This document shows, piece by piece, positions 1 to 7,291 of a DNA stretch of 14,021 nt (position 1 is the stretch's first letter; every line of letters starts with the position of its first letter). The notes beneath the pieces are model-generated. The model did not search any database. It was given only the letters and a program-made list of their open reading frames with translations, and had not been told where the DNA came from. Source of the stretch: JBAXRT01 sp037131065 (GTDB lineage: Bacteria; Bacteroidota; Bacteroidia; Bacteroidales; FEN-979); contig JBAXRT010000077.1 of the NCBI GenBank assembly GCA_037131065.1, positions 1 to 14,021 of the forward strand, written 5' to 3'. Made by a program: the position numbers and the translations under genes.

Positions 1-267
1 ATTATCAGTAAACGGGTCATCGACAGGCCGGCCGGGACGGTGACACTGTTCTCCTTTGATAAAGGACAGCGCCTAAGCACCCATTCAGCTCCCTATGATG
101 CCATGGTACAGGTGGTTGAAGGAGAGGCCAAAATCGTAATAAACGATGTTCCCTTCACCCTGCATGCTGGAGATTCGATCATCATGCCCGCTGGCATTCC
201 GCACGCCGTGAATGCAACGGAAAGATTCAAGATGGTACTGACCATGATTAAGGATAAAAGCCAATAA
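1..267 (+). CDS. Cupin-domain protein (5' end outside window)
   Basis: The reading frame is open from base 1, so the gene is partial at its 5' end. The GTG at 40 is probably an internal valine, because the preceding codons (encoding ...VIDRPAGTV) continue the same cupin-like pattern. The visible 88 residues form a single small beta-barrel cupin. Motif 1 is represented by a His followed by a short strand and Gly-Glu (STHSAPYDAMVQVVEGEA). Motif 2 is GDSIIMPAGIPHAV, containing the conserved Pro-Ala-x-x-Pro-His. Single-domain cupins of this kind usually have about 100-115 residues, so only a short N-terminus is missing. The substrate and metal cannot be read from the sequence; members are often annotated only as cupin proteins. 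It ends 178 nt before the methyltransferase gene, with no obvious terminator between them. Confidence 0.85.
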   Translation: MISKRVIDRPAGTVTLFSFDKGQRLSTHSAPYDAMVQVVEGEAKIVINDVPFTLHAGDSIIMPAGIPHAVNATERFKMVLTMIKDKSQ

Positions 268-445
268 GCGATCTGATCAATAATTCCCAGAGAAAGAAAG
301 AGCTGCTGAAACACATGATCTTTCGGCTCTCGGGGTTCCTTGCCCGGTGGCTTGTAAAACGCAAGATAGAAAGTAAGGAGAAAGAGTTGAAAATTTCCTT
401 AAGTTTGTAAGTGGAAGTCACTGTAACAGAGAAATAATTCCCGGC

Positions 446-1366
446 ATGAACCTTTGGATCCCTGATGGCTGGAAAGATTACGAGCTGATCGATACCGGAG
501 GCCTCGAGAAGCTTGAACGGTTCGGAAGTTTTATCCTTTCACGGCCGGAGCCGCAGGCAGTCTGGGGAAAATCACTTCCTCCCGATCATTGGGAAAAACT
601 TGCCCACTCCCGGTACCAGCGCACCAGGGGAATTGATCCTGGGAAAAGCGACAATTTTGAAAAGGGAGAGTGGATCCGGAATAAGTCAATGCCCGACCAG
701 TGGACGATCTGCTACAAGCATGGTGAAATGAATCTGACCTTCCGTCTCGGGCTGACATCATTCGGGCATATAGGGGTCTTTCCAGAGCAGGCAGAGAACT
801 GGAATTACGTTTTTGATATTATTAACAAGTCAGCAGTCGGCAGTCAGCATTCGGTAGTTAAGGTACTAAACTTGTTTGCATATACCGGTGGGGCGTCGCT
901 GGCGGCTAAAGCGGCTGGGGCGGATGTGGTGCATGTGGATTCGGTGAAGCCGGTGATCAACTGGGCAAGGGAGATGATGGAGGCCAGCGGTCTGAAGGAT
1001 ATCCGCTGGGTTGTTGAGGATGCAGTGAAGTTCGTGAGAAGGGAGGCAAAACGGGGGAACCTTTACCAGGGGATCATCCTGGATCCGCCGGCATACGGAA
1101 GGGGGCCGGAGGGAGAAAAATGGGTACTCCAGGATGGGATCGACGAACTGATCTCGGATTGTCGCAGGCTGCTCGATCCCGGCGGAGGCTTTTTCATCTT
1201 CAGCCTTTATTCCATGGGTTTTTCGGCCCATATCGGGGAGAACCTTATCAAAAGCCATTTCGGAAATGTGGCCGGGACAGAGGCCGGCGAGCTCGGGTTC
1301 AGGGATCGCGCAGGAAGGATCCTCCCCCTGGGAACCTGCCTAAGGTTCAACCAGGAAAAGGTTTGA
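446..1366 (+). CDS. Class I SAM-dependent RNA methyltransferase, RlmI/RlmK-like
   Basis: The 306-residue protein has a Rossmann-fold methyltransferase domain in its C-terminal half. Motif I is VLNLFAYTGGAS (residues 140-151), an acidic residue that would bind the SAM ribose lies in VHVD (D165), and motif IV is DPPAYGRG (213-220). This set is typical of the COG1092-type family that includes 23S rRNA cytosine-C5 methyltransferase RlmI. I infer an rRNA target, but the exact base is unknown. No N-terminal PUA domain is evident; the N-terminal half (WKDYELIDTGG...) matches the short Bacteroidota-type members. ATG 446 is the only usable start after the in-frame stop at 374-376, and the protein from it begins with the family-typical MNLWIPDGWKDYEL. 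Residues 128-137, just before motif I, are encoded by a 7-nt tandem repeat. The 3' end overlaps convergent hemW by 27 nt. Confidence 0.88.
   Translation: MNLWIPDGWKDYELIDTGGLEKLERFGSFILSRPEPQAVWGKSLPPDHWEKLAHSRYQRTRGIDPGKSDNFEKGEWIRNKSMPDQWTICYKHGEMNLTFRLGLTSFGHIGVFPEQAENWNYVFDIINKSAVGSQHSVVKVLNLFAYTGGASLAAKAAGADVVHVDSVKPVINWAREMMEASGLKDIRWVVEDAVKFVRREAKRGNLYQGIILDPPAYGRGPEGEKWVLQDGIDELISDCRRLLDPGGGFFIFSLYSMGFSAHIGENLIKSHFGNVAGTEAGELGFRDRAGRILPLGTCLRFNQEKV
828..855 (+). repeat. Four-unit 7-nt tandem repeat inside the methyltransferase gene
   Basis: Consecutive heptamers read AGTCAGC, AGTCGGC, AGTCAGC and ATTCGGT, and a degenerate fifth (AGTTAAG) may follow. The array encodes the linker KSAVGSQHSV between the N-terminal part and SAM motif I. 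The linker is low in complexity and does not look like a conserved part of the family, which suggests an in-frame repeat insertion or expansion. Confidence 0.7.
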
Positions 1367-2473
1367 AGCAATACCATCCGCAAACAATTTTCCTTCATCT
1401 GTCAGGTAATAAATTCCGGAGATCTCTTTAATTAAGCCCTGTGCAATGAACTTTTCGGCCTGTCCGGAGAAAAAATCTGAAATCTGAAATCCGAAATCTG
1501 AAATAATCTTTTGCTTGCTGCAGCCCCACATGGTGCGGAGCGAGGTCATGACATATTCGTTGAAAGGTTGCGTGGCCGTGAGGGTCTCTTTTTCAGAAAA
1601 AGGGGCGCCGGATCTTATATTTTCAATGTAAGCTGCAAGGCCGGAGAGATTCCATTTCCTTGATCTTTCGTTGAAGGAGTGGGCGGAGGGGCCGAGCCCC
1701 AGGTACGGAAACCCTTTCCAGTAGTTGCTGTTGTGGATGGAAAGAGATCCCTCCTTACAGAAATTCGATATCTCGTAATGAAGAAACCCGGCCTTTTTCA
1801 TTTTATCCATCAGCAAGCGAAAGTGTGCTACAGACTGCTCCTCGTCGGGGGCAGCCACTTTTTGCTGCCTGATGAAAAGGTCGAGGGCTGTATGTTTTTC
1901 GACCGTTAGCGCGTAAGATGAAATGTGGGGGACCTCAAGCAAAATGGACTTATCAAGATTCTGTTCCCACCGGTCAGCTGTCAGTCCCGGGATGCCGTAG
2001 ATCAGGTCGATGCTGAGATTGGAGAACCCTGCCTCCTTTGCTGCCCGGACAGAATTTTCGGCTGATTCAGCGGAGTGGGTGCGATTGAGGAATTTCAGAT
2101 CTTCATCAAAGAATGACTGAACACCGATGCTAAGCCGGTTGATGCCGGTATCGTGAATCGCTTGGAGATACACGGAATTCAGGTCATCGGGGTTGGCCTC
2201 CAGGGTGATCTCCGGCGACCGGGACAGAGGAAAATGGTCCCGTACGGCATCGAGGATTTTTTCAATGGATAAGGGGGGAAGAAGGGAGGGGGTCCCTCCG
2301 CCGAAATAGATGGTTTCGACGGTTTCCACACCAAGGTAGGATGCTTCAAGTTTTATTTCCAGTAGAAGGGATTCTACGAAGGAATCGATGAATTTTGAAG
2401 AGGCAAGCGAAAAAAAGTTGCAGTAGTGACATTTTCTCCTGCAAAAAGGAATATGGATATAGATGCCGGCCAA
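1340..2473 (-). CDS. hemW: HemW, radical SAM heme chaperone (formerly HemN-like)
   Basis: The 377-residue protein belongs to the coproporphyrinogen III oxidase-like radical SAM family. The N-terminus IYIHIPFC carries the 4Fe-4S ligands C11, C15 and C18 in a CxxxCxxC arrangement, followed by NF. The SAM-binding GGGTPS lies at 58-63, and a HemW-type C-terminal winged-helix region follows (NEYVMTSLRTMWGC ... LTDEGKLFADGIASNLF). HemW proteins bind heme and probably deliver it to cytoplasmic or membrane hemoproteins; they are not established oxidases. The start must be TTG at 2471-2473: an in-frame TGA lies five codons upstream and no ATG or GTG falls before the Cys cluster. It begins 4 nt after the kinase stop, so the two are probably cotranscribed. 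Its 3' end overlaps the methyltransferase. Residues about 325-334 are encoded by a 7-nt repeat. Confidence 0.92.
   Translation of the reverse strand: MAGIYIHIPFCRRKCHYCNFFSLASSKFIDSFVESLLLEIKLEASYLGVETVETIYFGGGTPSLLPPLSIEKILDAVRDHFPLSRSPEITLEANPDDLNSVYLQAIHDTGINRLSIGVQSFFDEDLKFLNRTHSAESAENSVRAAKEAGFSNLSIDLIYGIPGLTADRWEQNLDKSILLEVPHISSYALTVEKHTALDLFIRQQKVAAPDEEQSVAHFRLLMDKMKKAGFLHYEISNFCKEGSLSIHNSNYWKGFPYLGLGPSAHSFNERSRKWNLSGLAAYIENIRSGAPFSEKETLTATQPFNEYVMTSLRTMWGCSKQKIISDFGFQISDFFSGQAEKFIAQGLIKEISGIYYLTDEGKLFADGIASNLFLVEP
1474..1501 (-). repeat. Four-unit 7-nt tandem repeat inside hemW
   Basis: On the + strand the heptamers read AATCTGA, AATCTGA, AATCCGA and AATCTGA. On the coding strand they give the repetitive peptide SDFGFQISDF at about residues 325-334. 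The repeat lies in the C-terminal winged-helix region, between the conserved MWGC segment and the AEKFI segment. The frame is kept, so the gene appears intact. The heptamer differs from the one in the neighbouring methyltransferase gene. Confidence 0.75.
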
Positions 2474-2477
2474 GGGG

Positions 2478-3980
2478 CTATTTTTTCAGGATGATGCGGA
2501 AGGTAGTTCCTTTGCCAAGGGTTGAAGAGCGCACAAAGATCTTACCCGCATGGTAATTTTCGATGATCCTTTTTGAAAGGGTGAGGCCCAATCCCCATCC
2601 CCTGGTTTTACTGGTAAACCCGGGGTGGAAAATCGTTTTGAAACGGGATTTTGGAATCCCCTTGCCTGTATCGGAAACATCGATATGGATATGATCGGTG
2701 TCTTCGGTGATCTCAATCTCAAGGGCTCCGCTGCCCTCCATGGCATCGATGGCGTTCTTGCAAAGGTTTTCGATGACCCACTCAAAAAGATGGAGGTTGA
2801 TCGGGATGGTGATATCGGTCGTGGCGGGGGGCTTCACGGTAAAAACGACTTTCTGTGAGGTGCGCGAGCGGATGTAATTGACAGAATCGTATACAACCTT
2901 CACAACATTCATTTTCTCAAGGCGCGCTGAGGATCCGATCTTTGAAAAGCGGTCGGTGATCGTCTCCAGCCGCTGGACATCTTTTTCGATCTCTCCAATC
3001 GTCTCCCTGTCGAGTCCTTTCAGCTTGAGCAGTTCCATCCAGGCGACCATGGAAGAGAGGGGTGTTCCAAGCTGGTGGGCGGTCTCCTTTGCCATTCCCA
3101 CCCAAACCTGGTTCTGTTCCGATTTACGGGCATAGCTAAAAAGGAGATAGGCGATGAAAAGAAAAATTCCAATCACTCCCAGCTGTACATATGGATAGTA
3201 TTTCAGCTGGGTGAGAAGGGATGAGTCCTGATAGAAGATATACCGGACGCCGAGGTCAGCGAGGTTGATCTGAATAGGGGTATTCTGGGCGGCCATTGAT
3301 TCGATCGTTTCGGTGACGAAGGCCGGATCTTCCATTTTCTTCTTAGGAATATTCCCCGATTCGATCACGTTCCTTTTTGTGCTGTCGGTAATGATTACGG
3401 GAACGGAAGCGGAATTCAGCACCACCTCGGAGAAGAAGGAGCGGATAAGATCATCCAGTAGGGTTTTGAGTTCAGAAAAGACCTTTGAATCCTTGTAATA
3501 AAGGATGATTTTTTCATCTTTAAAATACCGGACCACGATAGGCGGATAGACCGAGAAGGCCTTTTTGAGCGATCCCTCCAGCCGTTTCAGGGTATCAGGA
3601 AGCTCAACATTCTTGGTGCTCTGTATGTTCCCGTCTTTGTCGGTCTGGATCACGGGAATAGAAGTGTTCTCTGAGATAATCTCGAGCAGGAAGTTCAGTT
3701 CGTCGCTTGAGGTGGCCGTATTGAGCCGGCGATGGGCCTGTGCAAGGATACTGACTCTTCTTCTCTCCTCATCCTTGATCTCCTCAAATTTTTTATTGGT
3801 AAAGTTCACCAGGTCGGCTTTGCGGTGGATGGCGTCGGCCCATATCTCCACATTTTTCCTCTCATCCCTGCGGATCTCATTGACCAGGATGTTTGTATAG
3901 TAAAGGGAAGCGGCAACGATCAGGATGGCAGCTGAAAACAGAAAGAGTTTCCAGCGTCTTTTTCGGAGATAGATATCCAC
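2478..3980 (-). CDS. Membrane-bound sensor histidine kinase (orphan)
   Basis: The 500-residue protein has one membrane segment near residues 12-30, a region of about 230 residues between the segments that is presumably extracytoplasmic, and a second membrane segment near 262-284. A dimerisation/phosphoacceptor domain follows, with H302 in ETAHQLGTPLSS, then an ATP-binding domain with N box ENLCKNAIDAME (404-415), G1 DTGKG (437-441), PGFTSK (453-458) and G2 GWGLGL (461-466). It should autophosphorylate on H302 and pass phosphate to a response regulator, but none is encoded nearby. The sensor region holds two similar halves (about 96-172 and 182-260), which suggests duplicated PAS/CACHE-like folds. 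The start is GTG at 3978-3980: an in-frame TGA lies eight codons upstream and no ATG intervenes. hemW follows after 4 nt. The signal sensed is unknown. Confidence 0.9.
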   Translation of the reverse strand: MDIYLRKRRWKLFLFSAAILIVAASLYYTNILVNEIRRDERKNVEIWADAIHRKADLVNFTNKKFEEIKDEERRRVSILAQAHRRLNTATSSDELNFLLEIISENTSIPVIQTDKDGNIQSTKNVELPDTLKRLEGSLKKAFSVYPPIVVRYFKDEKIILYYKDSKVFSELKTLLDDLIRSFFSEVVLNSASVPVIITDSTKRNVIESGNIPKKKMEDPAFVTETIESMAAQNTPIQINLADLGVRYIFYQDSSLLTQLKYYPYVQLGVIGIFLFIAYLLFSYARKSEQNQVWVGMAKETAHQLGTPLSSMVAWMELLKLKGLDRETIGEIEKDVQRLETITDRFSKIGSSARLEKMNVVKVVYDSVNYIRSRTSQKVVFTVKPPATTDITIPINLHLFEWVIENLCKNAIDAMEGSGALEIEITEDTDHIHIDVSDTGKGIPKSRFKTIFHPGFTSKTRGWGLGLTLSKRIIENYHAGKIFVRSSTLGKGTTFRIILKK

Positions 3981-4079
3981 AATAAATCTGTTTATAGATC
4001 AACGGTTCAATCCGGAAAATATTTTCATACCGCTGATCCTGAGTACAAAGTAAGGAAAGAAACCCCGCATAACCAAATT

Positions 4080-4110
4080 AAGAGGGGAGATCACCGATCA
4101 ATTCCCTCTT
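4080..4110. other. Strong hairpin in the divergent intergenic region 3981-4170
   Basis: Bases 4080-4088 pair with 4102-4110 in a 9-bp stem (AAGAGGGGA against TTCCCTCTT, one G-U pair). The loop itself can fold, with GATC at 4089-4092 pairing with GATC at 4096-4099 around ACC. It lies about 60 nt before the S9 peptidase start and about 100 nt before the kinase start on the other strand. No clean T-run follows, so a simple terminator is doubtful; an operator or leader structure is possible. The rest of this 190-nt region is AT-rich without a clear gene. A one-mismatch -7-like TAATATTG is at 4147-4154. Confidence 0.5.
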
Positions 4111-4170
4111 TTCATCGAAATTTCAGCCAGTTACATGATTATTTCGTAATATTGTTAAAAAAAACCGAAT

Positions 4171-6087
4171 ATGAGAACACAAAGAACAATCAATTTTGTT
4201 TTTGCTATTCTTATGGGAGCTTCCCTTATCCTGGGTGGTTGCCAGAACAAGAAACCCGTTGCAGTAAGAGAGATCCCCCTGGAGGATTTTTTTAAGAATC
4301 CTGAAAAGGCGCGCTACCAGATCTCCCCCGACGGAAAGTACTTTTCATTTATGGCTCCGTGGGAGAAGAGGATGAACATCTTCGTCCAGGAGATCGGGAA
4401 GGACAGTGCTGTAAGGCTTACCTCCGAGAAGGACCGCGATATTGCGAACTATTTCTGGAAGAATCCGACATGTATCCTGTTCCTGCGTGATACCGGCGGG
4501 GATGAAAATTTCCGGCTCTATGGCGTCAATGTGGATGGGTCCAACCTGAAATGTTTTACCGATTTCCCGAAGGTCAGGACCGAGGTGTTTGACCAGATGG
4601 AGAATTTTCCGGATGAAGTCCTCATCGGGATGAACAAACGGAACCCGGAAGTTTTTGATCCTTACAGGCTGAACATTGTCACGGGCGAGATGAAGCAGCT
4701 TGCCGAGAACCCGGGCAACATCCAGGGCTGGATGATGGACCATGCAGGGAAGCTCCGTGCCGCCACGGCGATCGTCGACGGCATCAACACCCAGATCCTT
4801 TACAGGGAGAAGGAGACCGACAAGTTCAAGCCGGTGCTTACCACCAATTTCAAGGAGAGCCTCTCTCCGATGTTCTTCACTTTCGACAACAAGAACGTGT
4901 ATGCCACCTCTAACCTTGGGCGCGACAAGAGCGTTGTGGTTGAATTCGACATTGCCAACGGTAAGGAGATCAAGGTGCTTTATGAAAATCCCGATTTCGA
5001 TATCAGCGGCCTGGAGTATTCGAAGAAGCGCAAGGTCCTGACCATTGCCGATTATGAATCATGGAAGATGGAGAAGTACTTCTTTGACGAAGAGACCAAG
5101 AAGATCTATGAGCGTGTTCAGCAGGAGCTCCCCAATTTCGCTATCAATATTCCATGGTCAACGAAGGAGGAGGATAAATTCATCATCCGTGCTTTCAGCG
5201 ACCGCTCCCTTGGAGGTTATTACATCTATGATAAAACCACGGATAAAGTGCAGAAGATCGCCGATATCAGTCCGTGGCTGAAAGAAGATGAGCTTGCCGA
5301 GATGAAACCCATCCAGTATAAAACAAGGGACAGCATCACCATCAATGGTTACCTTACCTTACCGGCGGGGTACACCATGGAAACTGCCAAAAACCTGCCT
5401 GTTGTTATCAATCCTCACGGAGGTCCGTGGGCACGTGACGGCTGGTATTTCAATCCGGAGATACAGTTCCTTGCCAACCGCGGTTTTGCCGTTCTGCAGA
5501 TGAACTTCCGCGGATCGACTGGTTATGGCAAGAAGTTCTGGGAGATCTCCTTCAAGCAGTGGGGGCTGACCATGCAGGATGACATCACAGACGGCACCAA
5601 ATGGCTGATCGACCAGGGCATTGCCGATCCCAAGCGGATTGCCATCTATGGCGGCAGTTACGGCGGATACGCAACCCTTCAAGGAATCGTAAAAGAACCC
5701 GACCTCTATGCCGCAGCCGTGGATTACGTAGGAGTTTCAAACCTCTTCACCTTTATGAGGACCATTCCTCCTTACTGGAAACCCATGCTGGATATGATGT
5801 ATGAGATGGTCGGGAATCCAAAAGCCGACAGTCTGCAGTTCGTTGCCACCTCACCGGCGTTGAATGCCGATAAGATCAAGACACCGCTTTTCATAGCACA
5901 GGGCGCCAACGACCCGCGCGTAAACAAGGCTGAGTCAGACCAAATTGTAGAGGCATTGAAAAAACGCGGGATTACTGTGGAATACATGGTGAAGGACAAT
6001 GAAGGACATGGCTTCGGGAATGAAGAAAACCGGTTTGATTTTTACCGGGCCATGGAGAAGTTCCTCACGGCTCAGTTGAAGAAGTAG
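4171..6087 (+). CDS. S9 family peptidase, lipoprotein (prolyl oligopeptidase/DPP-like)
   Basis: The 638-residue protein begins with a lipoprotein signal peptide whose lipobox LGGC puts the lipidated cysteine at C24, so it is probably anchored in the membrane facing the periplasm. Residues about 40-380 contain short repeated strands of the beta-propeller kind (ISPDGKYFSF and later units). The C-terminal alpha/beta hydrolase domain has HGGP (416-419), the nucleophile S496 in GGSYGGYA, D581 in GANDPR and H613 in EGHGFG, a complete Ser-Asp-His triad. Family members release dipeptides or acylated residues from the N-termini of oligopeptides; the exact specificity cannot be told. It is a single-gene unit, divergent from the kinase and closed by the terminator at 6107-6135. 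ATG 4171 is followed directly by the signal peptide, which supports this start. Confidence 0.93.
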   Translation: MRTQRTINFVFAILMGASLILGGCQNKKPVAVREIPLEDFFKNPEKARYQISPDGKYFSFMAPWEKRMNIFVQEIGKDSAVRLTSEKDRDIANYFWKNPTCILFLRDTGGDENFRLYGVNVDGSNLKCFTDFPKVRTEVFDQMENFPDEVLIGMNKRNPEVFDPYRLNIVTGEMKQLAENPGNIQGWMMDHAGKLRAATAIVDGINTQILYREKETDKFKPVLTTNFKESLSPMFFTFDNKNVYATSNLGRDKSVVVEFDIANGKEIKVLYENPDFDISGLEYSKKRKVLTIADYESWKMEKYFFDEETKKIYERVQQELPNFAINIPWSTKEEDKFIIRAFSDRSLGGYYIYDKTTDKVQKIADISPWLKEDELAEMKPIQYKTRDSITINGYLTLPAGYTMETAKNLPVVINPHGGPWARDGWYFNPEIQFLANRGFAVLQMNFRGSTGYGKKFWEISFKQWGLTMQDDITDGTKWLIDQGIADPKRIAIYGGSYGGYATLQGIVKEPDLYAAAVDYVGVSNLFTFMRTIPPYWKPMLDMMYEMVGNPKADSLQFVATSPALNADKIKTPLFIAQGANDPRVNKAESDQIVEALKKRGITVEYMVKDNEGHGFGNEENRFDFYRAMEKFLTAQLKK

Positions 6088-6106
6088 AACTTACAAGCAA
6101 TAAGGC

Positions 6107-6135
6107 AAAAAACCCGGCCTTGAGCCGGGTTTTTT
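6107..6135. terminator. Bidirectional intrinsic terminator
   Basis: A perfect 12-bp stem pairs AAAAAACCCGGC (6107-6118) with GCCGGGTTTTTT (6124-6135) around a 5-nt loop. It has a GC core and runs of A and T on its two sides, so it can act on both strands. It ends the rightward S9 peptidase transcript 20 nt after its stop. It lies one base beyond the stop codon of the leftward guanylyltransferase gene (6137-6139). Confidence 0.92.
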
Positions 6136-6136
6136 A

Positions 6137-7234
6137 TTATACAAATTTTTCGCCTTTTTCCAGCTTCACGTCATTCACGAACTGGCGGATCTGCTGTTCA
6201 TCGGCCTTGCGGCAGACCAGGAGGACGTTGTCCGATTCGACGACGATGTAGTCGGTGAGGCCTTCAAGGACGACCACTTTGTCGCCCGGCATGTTGACGA
6301 TACATTCGGAGGAGTCGTACATCATCACGTTCTTCCCCACCACCGAATTGCCGCGGTCATCCTTTGAGCGGTTCTCGTAAAGGGAGCCCCAGGTGCCGAG
6401 GTCGGACCAGCCGAAGTCGGCGGCAAGGACATAAACATTGGAGGCCTTTTCCATCACCCCATAGTCGATAGAGATGCTTTTACAAATGGAGTAGGTCTCT
6501 TCAATGAACTCTTTTTCAGCCTTGGTGCCATACTTACCGATCCCTCCCTTAAAGAGTACATCAACTTCGGGAAGGTGCGTTTCAAAAGCCTTCATGATGC
6601 TCTTCAGCGACCAGATGAAGATCCCGGAGTTCCAGAGAAAGTCACCGCACTTGAGGAAGGTGATGGCCAGCTCCAGGTCGGGTTTTTCGGTGAAGGTCCT
6701 GACCTTGCGAATCTGACGGTCTTTCTTCCCTGTGTGGCCATCCTCATACTGGATGTAGCCATAACCGGTATCGGGGCGGCTCGGGCGGATGCCAAGGGTC
6801 AGCAGCCAGTCGTTCTCCGAGGCGGCCTTCATGGCTGTGGAGATATCCTCAAGAAATACATCCTCCTTTAAAATGATATGGTCGGAAGGGGCGACCACGA
6901 TACGGGCTTCCGGATCGCGCTGAAGGATGCAATAATTGGCATAGGCGATGCATGGGGCGGTATTCCGGCGGGAAGGTTCCTGGAGGATCTGGTTACAGGG
7001 CATCTCGGGGATCTGCTCCCTGACAAGGGTTTTATAAAGGTTGTTTGTAACAATATAGATATTTTCTTTCGGGCAGATCTTCCGAAAGCGCTTGTAAGTC
7101 TGTTGGATGAGGGTCTCGCCTGTCCCCAGAATATCGATGAACTGTTTGGGGTGGGTGGTGCGGCTCATCGGCCAGAAGCGGGCTCCAATGCCACCCGCCA
7201 TGATCACGCAGTAATTATGTTTTGACTTGCTCAT
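6137..7234 (-). CDS. manC: Mannose-1-phosphate guanylyltransferase (single-domain)
   Basis: The 365-residue cytoplasmic enzyme should make GDP-mannose from mannose-1-phosphate and GTP for surface glycan synthesis. The nucleotidyltransferase signature MAGGIGARFWPMSR occupies 12-25, with PKQF at 29-32. Further family motifs are APSDH (115-119), TGYGYI (156-161), FTEKP (181-185), FLWNSGIF (199-206) and a later FGWSDLGTW. The C-terminal phosphomannose isomerase domain of the larger bifunctional enzymes is absent, as expected for about 360 residues. The ATG at 7232-7234 lies 23 nt after a -7 promoter element, so it probably has its own promoter. It may also receive read-through from the SprT-like gene, 57 nt upstream on the same strand. 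GDP-mannose could feed glycan genes such as those at 12276-14021, but this link is inference. Confidence 0.92.
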   Translation of the reverse strand: MSKSKHNYCVIMAGGIGARFWPMSRTTHPKQFIDILGTGETLIQQTYKRFRKICPKENIYIVTNNLYKTLVREQIPEMPCNQILQEPSRRNTAPCIAYANYCILQRDPEARIVVAPSDHIILKEDVFLEDISTAMKAASENDWLLTLGIRPSRPDTGYGYIQYEDGHTGKKDRQIRKVRTFTEKPDLELAITFLKCGDFLWNSGIFIWSLKSIMKAFETHLPEVDVLFKGGIGKYGTKAEKEFIEETYSICKSISIDYGVMEKASNVYVLAADFGWSDLGTWGSLYENRSKDDRGNSVVGKNVMMYDSSECIVNMPGDKVVVLEGLTDYIVVESDNVLLVCRKADEQQIRQFVNDVKLEKGEKFV

Positions 7235-7257
7235 CGCGTTGAACGTTTCGTTGAAAG

Positions 7258-7265
7258 CAAATATA
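7258..7265 (-). promoter_or_regulatory. Candidate Bacteroidota -7 element for manC
   Basis: On the minus strand the sequence TATATTTG matches the TAnnTTTG consensus of the Bacteroidota primary sigma factor exactly. It ends 23 nt before the manC ATG. A clear TTTG -33 box is not visible; only a T-run lies at about the right distance. Confidence 0.5.
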
Positions 7266-7291
7266 TTAATAATGCAGTATAAAAAAAAGAT

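Noticed and set aside
315..410. Short + strand frame (31 codons, MIFRLSGFLARWLV...) between the cupin and methyltransferase genes
   Set aside because: It has no ribosome site, no promoter match and no recognisable homology. The codons before the ATG are open but lack another start. It could be a real small protein, but nothing in the sequence supports it.
866..1258. Minus-strand frame of 130 codons opposite the methyltransferase
   Set aside because: It is antisense to motifs I and IV of a well-supported gene and encodes no recognisable protein.
828..1501. The two heptamer arrays as a CRISPR or mobile element
   Set aside because: The units are 7 nt without spacers, lie inside open genes, and have no cas or transposase genes nearby.
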